11,962 bases of DNA from Spirogloea muscicola. Lineage: Eukaryota; Streptophyta; Zygnematophyceae; Spirogloeales; Spirogloeaceae. The notes below the pieces were generated by a model, which was not told the origin of the DNA, ran no database searches, and saw only the letters and a list, made by a program, of their open reading frames with translations. A program made the translations under genes and the position numbers. The stretch is from NCBI GenBank assembly GCA_009602725.1, contig WELB01000047.1, positions 271,540-283,501 on the forward strand, written 5' to 3'. This document shows, one piece after another, positions 7,094 to 11,962 of this stretch (the first letter of the stretch is position 1; each line of letters opens with the position of its first letter).

Positions 7094-8104
7094 TTATATC
7101 TGGAGCCAAGATTCAGAGCTCAGTGCTATATGATGAATCCACTGCATGGCCACAGCCAGTTCTTGCCTTATTACTTGCTCCACACGTCCTTGCTGAAAGA
7201 CATACTTCTCTGCTCTGCTAAACACCATCCTCCGTTTCTCAAGATCGAATGATTTCCACCCATTTATTTGATCACCATAGCCAACCATGACACACTGACG
7301 AGCTTTTGGTTGCAGCTTGTGTCGTGTTTCAGTTGGGATGTGAATCCACGCTGCACAACCAAACACCCTGAGATAGGCCACTGTAGGCTTCTTCCCTGTC
7401 CAGAATTGATATGGTGTAATATTCTTAATGGCACGAGTGGGTAACCTATTCTTGAGATATACTGCCGTGGCTACTGCTTCAGCCCAAAATTCAGGTGGCG
7501 TAGAGAAATGAAACGATAAGCACCAGGCAGTCTCCATCACACTTCTGCTCTTCCACCTCTTTGCGACTCCGTTTTGTTGCGGACGATACGCTGCAGTCAA
7601 CTGCCTGCGTATTCCCTGTTGCTGAGAAAAGCTTTCTAACTCTTTAGAGATATGCTCTCCACCGTTGTCGGATCGAAGAGCCTTGACTTTTCGCCCTGTT
7701 TGCAACTCTACTGCAGCTTTGAAAATGTTAGACTTTTTCAACACTTCACTCTTGTTCTTCAGAAAATATACTCTACTACACCAGCTGGCATCATCGACGA
7801 ATGAGAGACTGTATCTACTCCCTCCTAAAGATGATGTTTGCACAGGTCCACAAACATCAGAGTGTACCAGATCTAACCAATCAGAAGCCCTATAATGTTC
7901 GCCAGCAACTGGAGGTTGATCATGCGATTTGCTAAGAGGACCTCTCCTTACAGGCATTCCACAGCCATCGTGATCGTCACAATCATGTCGCAACCAACAA
8001 ATCTTGAGCTCACTTGGTCCTGATGGGAACGTTGGTGCCCAACCTAATGTCAATTGGATCACGGCTAGCCAAGAGGTTGCAACCGAAGGAATCGAACGTT
8101 GCAC
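7094..8104 (-). pseudogene. copia-type integrase core, catalytic Glu replaced by Lys
   Basis: The frame runs 336 codons from a GTG at 8104 (no ATG at this end; the frame opens at 8146) to a stop at 7094. Numbered from that GTG, LVHSDVCGP places the first catalytic Asp at 83, RSDNGGE the second at 146, and PQQNGVAKR follows. In the family, the third catalytic residue, Glu, stands exactly where Lys182 stands here (35 residues between), encoded AAG at 7561-7559; one G-to-A change from GAG explains it. Just after it an extra residue interrupts the usual basic motif. The rest is well kept: FWAEAV, TAVYLKNRLPT, PYQFWTGKKP, LRVFGCAAWIHIP and MVGYG, the usual integrase C-terminal region, ending around FSRAEKYVFQQ. 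Integrase joins element DNA into the host genome; without the Glu it should be inactive. A normal polyprotein would continue for several hundred residues. Confidence 0.9.
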
Positions 8105-8146
8105 TCTAAGCCATTCACATCTGATTGAAACGAGTGGCGTAGAGTT
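7094..8146 (-). mobile_element. truncated Ty1/copia retrotransposon fragment
   Basis: Only the integrase part of a copia polyprotein is recognisable. There is no gag zinc knuckle or protease on the 5' side, and no reverse transcriptase or RNase H on the 3' side. The first copia-like residues appear about 60 codons into the frame; the preceding ~160 bases read through without stops but do not look like copia. No long terminal repeat pair was found. A TGTTGG at 8150 and the matching CCAACA on the - strand are only weak hints of an LTR edge. The open frame suggests a fairly young copy, but it cannot move by itself. Confidence 0.85.
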
Positions 8147-8337
8147 TCATGTTGGCCAAACACCCCCCCTCTCTCAACGCGACGACATCTTAGACCACAT
8201 GATAGGACTACAGGCGTTCATGAATATAGCCAAATACATGCTGGACTAGCGCGACTCAGGCGTTCTGAAAGCCCGGGTGCCTCTGTTACAAATTATGCCG
8301 TAGTCCACCTAGTTTCTTCTTCTTTTCAGCATATTTT

Positions 8338-8626
8338 GACCACCTAAAACTTCAGAAGAGGATGTGCCGACAATATGGCAGCTGGTGTTTCATCATCAAT
8401 GACTACGTCTAGGACGCAACAGCAGTCTTTGAAGACTTTGTGCATCGAAGGTACCATTTCTGTTGCGGATCTGCTGACACATGACCACCTAAAACTTCAG
8501 AAGAGGATGTGCCGACAATATGGCAGCTGGTGTTGCATCATCATGACTACGTCTAGGACGCAACAGCAGTCTTTGAAGAATTTGTGCAGTGAAGGTACCA
8601 GTTCTGCTGCGGATCTGCTGACACAC
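8338..8626. repeat. tandem duplication, two copies of a 144/145-base unit
   Basis: Copy 1 (8338-8482) and copy 2 (8483-8626) both start GACCACCTAAAACTTCAGAA and end near GGATCTGCTGACACA. I count roughly eight substitutions and one single-base deletion in copy 2 (CATCATCAATG versus CATCATCATG), about 94 % identity. The deletion shifts any reading frame between copies, and the 88-codon + strand frame across it shows no known motif, so it is probably non-coding. It lies about 190 bases beyond the copia fragment. Confidence 0.92.
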
Positions 8627-9664
8627 ATACTCCACTGCTAAATGACGAAGCAATGTCAGTTGACGCGCAATACAAACTGCTATACATCCAAGAAATGGAG
8701 TGGTGTACCTTGCTTTTGACTGTGTCAGCGAAACGCCAACTTCCTTTTGAAGCAGTCGGTGGCCCTTGCCTTAGCATGCAGTCAAGGCCCTGTTTAAGAA
8801 GAGGTGAGCCAAAAGCTGGGGAAATACCAACATCGACATGAAGGTGCAATGCGGTCCACCTGAATGGAACTTTGTCATTTCCACATCAAATTTCGCCAGT
8901 TCGATGGTCAAATGAATTGCAACGTATACTAGTATTGATCCTAGAATGCGCTTCCACTTCTTAGATAGTGATGCATACTCCCGAACGAACCAACAATACT
9001 TGCCTGAGTGCTCCTTCTGCTTAGTTTGACGACCTCAGTACAGACGAGCAGCAGATTATCGAAGTCAGGTAGTGTTTGGTGGAAGTAAGGAGGCGCACTC
9101 ATGCCACGACTGGTCCCGTCAAGCGTCTGGGATCGGCGCCAGCCATGACACGAATGATAAGAATGACAGGAATGACTGTATGTTGAAGATTGAAAGAATA
9201 GCAACGTGTCTCAAAGTCCTCAGCTTCGAAATAGGAAGCGGGACAAGCAGTAGAGCGCGGTTGCTGCAATGTACCCCAAATGCTCAGGCAAGTTGAGGCT
9301 AGAGGTCAGGGGAGCAAGGACTTGTGTAGTATGGTGTGCACGTGCCTGCCTCTTGCTGGAACAGGCATGACCTCACCGGGTGCGAGTTTGCACCTCCTGC
9401 AAGGTCAGGACTAGTCCAGCCGGGTGGACACGGAGGGCACAAGATGGTCTACTCTAATTGGACAGTAGGCTCTTGGCCTTGTATATGAGGAGCGTGAAGC
9501 TAAGCTCGCTGACAACTAGGGGGTTTGCAAGCTTCCTGACGACAGGGTGCTGGAAGGACTGGCTATAGAATTAGTAGTGAATACAACCTACACTTGAAGA
9601 ACAAAAATGGTCTGAGGAAGCGGAGGAGAGCTTCACTCAGGCAGATAGGTGGTCGTCCCATGCT
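8627..9664. other. intergenic; 3' flank of the beta-helix gene
   Basis: Frames here are under 100 codons, overlap on both strands and carry no recognisable domain. No TGTAA or AATAAA signal was seen on the - strand just after the stop at 9665, so the transcript end of the beta-helix gene is not located. 9300-9480 is GC-richer with several GGTCAGG/GACCT words, but I see no structure in it that I can name. Confidence 0.45.
9153..9178. repeat. three near-copies of a 9-base repeat
   Basis: AATGATAAG, AATGACAGG and AATGACTG follow each other directly. It is probably a minor slippage repeat in non-coding DNA. Confidence 0.7.
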
Positions 9665-11962
9665 TTACGTGCCCGTGTTGAACCTTGCCATGTATGAGCT
9701 GGGATCGACGGGCCGCGGTCCGACGCTGGCGCGAGGGCATGATTTAAAGCCTGGCTGGTCCTGGAGAATGCGAGAGGTGCTCTTGAGCCCGAAGTCGCCG
9801 TTGGGCTGGTCGAGGAAGTCCAATCCATACTTCTGCTCCGCGTCAACGGCAGATGCACCGTTGTACACGGAGTAGACAACCTCGTTGATCAGAGGCTGGG
9901 CTGGGAGGTAGTCCAGTCCGTAGAAAGTCGGCGGGTGGTTCCGGGGGAGTTGAACCACAGCAGACTGCAAGGCAGACCGAGAGGCGTTGTAGGTCAGGAA
10001 AAGTACAACTGAAAGGTCCAGGACCCACTTTGATACAAAGGCATCACTGAGCGTGCAAAGCACGGGGACCGTTCTATGTGAGCAAACATCAGAGTCATAT
10101 ACGCCATATGGCTGTGTGCCGACCTGCCAGCGATTGCCAGTGGGCATGCCACTGCAGTTGCCCGTCTCTGAGGCATTCAATCCACCCGGTGGGTTGCAGT
10201 TCACGCCGTTGACCTCCGTGATCTTGCAGAAGTCCGTGAGCCAGGGGAATTGCTGTACAGGCGACAGTCACAAGGCCAGCTCCGTCAGCTGCAGGTATGA
10301 AGTTACCGGGCGGATGTTCACGACCAGCTTCACCAGAAACAGGCATCGTCACATCCAACTCTTGCTTTCGCAATATCACAACGCAGAGAAGGGGGGAAGG
10401 CGCGCAGTGAGAAGGAAAGCGGTACTGACAGCACGGAAGGTAGGGCTGTCGAAATACTGTTGCCGCATCTTGTCCCAGTAAGTGCCGGGGTCCGAGATGC
10501 AGTTCCAGAACAGCTGAGGTGCGATGAAGCCCGAGTTGGCGGTGTTCTCAATGATCAGCATGCTCGTGATCAGGTTGGCGTGGCCTGTGTTGATCTTGAG
10601 TCCATTGCCGGTGCGGTAGCAGACAGTCCCGTCCACGTTGACGCCCGAGCTCCCGAAATCCAAGTAAATGCAGTGAGGAATGGGTCCGACAACGTAGTTG
10701 CAGCTCAGCGTATTGTCTGCAGATCAGTAACACCGTGACATTCAGCACTTGTCAGAGCAGCGTAAGGGCTTGCGCTAAGCCGAACTGCAGTTTATTGCGA
10801 CTTGGGCATCAGAAAGGCCAACCATGGACTTGCTGCGGTTGCTTACTTGGGTTGACCCAGTGGACAGCTGTATAGATGCCGGCACCATCAGGAAGGACTG
10901 TAGATGCTTGCTCCTGGGGCAGGTAGATGTAATTGTTCGATACAAAGTTGAACATGGCTGCAATGGGGCCAATCGACGAGTAGTCAGTGGCCGAGGAAGG
11001 CAGCGCATCTACTCTGTGCGTCACTGGAAGAAAGCGTCAACAAACCCATGCTTGTATGAGATGTCCAGTCATTAGGAGCTCACCATCTCCCGTGTTGTGC
11101 GCGCCGCGGCCGACGGTGACGCCAGCGAAGATGAAGTCGGTGATGTAGTTGTTGATGACATAGACGCCCGTGGCACCATAAGCGATATTGATGCCGACTG
11201 CCCACCCACGTAGGACGTTGTTGGAGATGACGTTGTTCTGGGGCCGGTAGTCCGGGTCGCCGAAGCCGCCATCGCCGCCAACGATCACGGCCCAATCGTT
11301 GGAGATGACCTCAAGCGAGTCAAGGAGGGAGTTGGTACTCAGGAACATGTGCACGGCGCCCGTCACGGTGGCCTGGACGAGCTGGAGGCCATTGACGTTG
11401 TTGATGGCGACCGCGGGGCAAAAGACCTTCTCCATGAACGAGAACACCATGAAGGGGCACTTGGGGTCGTTGACAGTGTCGTTCTGCGGCAGCATGGTGA
11501 CGTGCACGTTCATCATCAGGAATTGGTCCACGTTCTTGATGAAGAAGCCGGTGTTGTTGTTGTACGACGCTGACACAGTGTAGCCCGCTGCGCTGGCCGA
11601 CTGGATGACGGTGCACGAGTAGCTGTCGTCCATGACGACCGGCGCGTTGATCGTGATGTTGTTCTGCAGCACGAGCACGACCGTCTGCGATGGCGCATAC
11701 AGCTCGCGCTTGGCGAAGTCCGACGCCTGCACGACATTGATGAAAATTTTGTTCTGCGAGCATGGCCCTGCAGACAGCATCGACGACTCCGTGTCAGCTT
11801 GCAAGCATGGCATGATGCTGAGTGCTCGAGGTCGAAGCCAAGTCAAGACTCGTATAGAGGAAGAGTGCACTAGGTCAAAGCTTTATCATGAGGCTCACCA
11901 GTCAGTGGGGGCGGGGGAGACAGCAAGGGTGGGTACGGCGGCGGGGACTGGCGTGGAGGGGG
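9665..11962 (-). CDS. secreted right-handed beta-helix protein with Pro-rich linker (5' partial, multi-exon)
   Basis: Exons that splice in phase: 11962-11899 (continues outside), 11767-11084, 11023-10847, 10716-10430, 10252-9665, ending in TAA. Introns are 131, 60, 130 and 177 bases, mostly GTGAGC/GTAAGC donors and TGCAG, CCAG or ACAG acceptors; the last donor is a weaker GTCAGT. Joined, they give 599 residues. The first ~21 are PPPRQSPPPYPPLLSPPPP, like hydroxyproline-rich linkers of algal wall proteins. The next ~330 show parallel beta-helix repeats: VVLVLQNNITINAPVV, NNTGFFIKNVDQFLMMNVHV, QNNVISNNVLRGWAVGINIA, GVYVINNYITDF, CIYLDFGSSGVNVDG and ANLITSMLIIENTANSGF. Many such proteins bind or cleave polysaccharides (pectate-lyase-like fold, Beta_helix family). 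About a dozen cysteines and several N-glycosylation sequons (NIT, NNT, NDT, NAS, NCS) fit secretion. The C-terminal ~190 residues are less repetitive. Catalytic residues cannot be assigned; the signal peptide would lie upstream of the window. Confidence 0.82.
9965..10102 (-). other. possible additional intron in the last exon of the beta-helix gene
   Basis: GTATAT at 10102 and a pyrimidine-rich GGTCTGCCTTGCAG ending at 9965 bound 138 bases, with a CTGAC branch-like word before the acceptor. Both ends are phase 0 and the length is a multiple of three, so the frame is open with or without splicing. If removed, TQPYG joins SAVVQLPRNHPPTF. The intervening peptide is hydrophobic and unlike its surroundings, which favours splicing. 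Confidence 0.5.

Noticed and set aside
8067-8103. tRNA-like A-box (TAGCCAAGAGG) and B-box (GTTCGATTCC) words
   Set aside because: They lie on opposite strands and no cloverleaf can be drawn with correct spacing; on the - strand the A-like word directly abuts the B-box.
8150-8170. TGTTGG as an LTR edge of the copia element
   Set aside because: No matching second LTR, primer-binding site or target-site duplication was found; two-base ends alone are not evidence.
11299-11763. several frames of 70-147 codons on both strands within the beta-helix exon
   Set aside because: Low-complexity Arg/His/Val-rich shadows of the GC-rich beta-helix coding frame.

Overview
This window looks like nuclear DNA from a member of the green lineage, most likely a green alga. 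The evidence is split genes with GT-AG introns of about 60-180 bases (often GTGAGC donors and TGCAG acceptors), a Pro-rich linker of the kind common in algal wall proteins, a small membrane protein resembling the plant/algal DUF4535 family, and a Ty1/copia integrase remnant. There is no sign of bacterial operons, Shine-Dalgarno sites or CRISPR. The species cannot be fixed from this sequence.

Layout. 1-40: poly(C)/(CCT)n tract. 125-574 (+): GC-rich exon encoding an Ala/Pro/His low-complexity protein. 1625-1855 (-): compact gene for a 76-residue DUF4535-like protein, with a GC-rich 5' flank up to about 2160. 2273-3480: mostly non-coding, with two weak candidate exons. 3500-4560: cluster of decayed ~110-base repeats, one copy facing one way and at least three facing the other, which makes a large imperfect inverted repeat. 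4859-5013 (+): possible exon. 5659-6149 (-): last two exons of an unrecognised gene. 7094-8146 (-): truncated copia integrase whose third catalytic residue is Lys instead of Glu. 8338-8626: tandem duplication of a 144/145-base unit. 9665-11962 (-): the clearest gene, at least five exons encoding a secreted-looking right-handed beta-helix protein behind a Pro-rich linker; its 5' end lies outside the window.

The genes do not form an obvious pathway. The beta-helix protein is probably extracellular (wall or matrix polysaccharide), the DUF4535-like protein is probably membrane-bound, and the rest is unassigned sequence, repeats and transposon debris. I found no convincing new multi-gene system. 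The items most worth follow-up are the beta-helix/HRGP-like fusion, the unrecognised two-exon C-terminus at 5659-6149, and the inverted repeat cluster.
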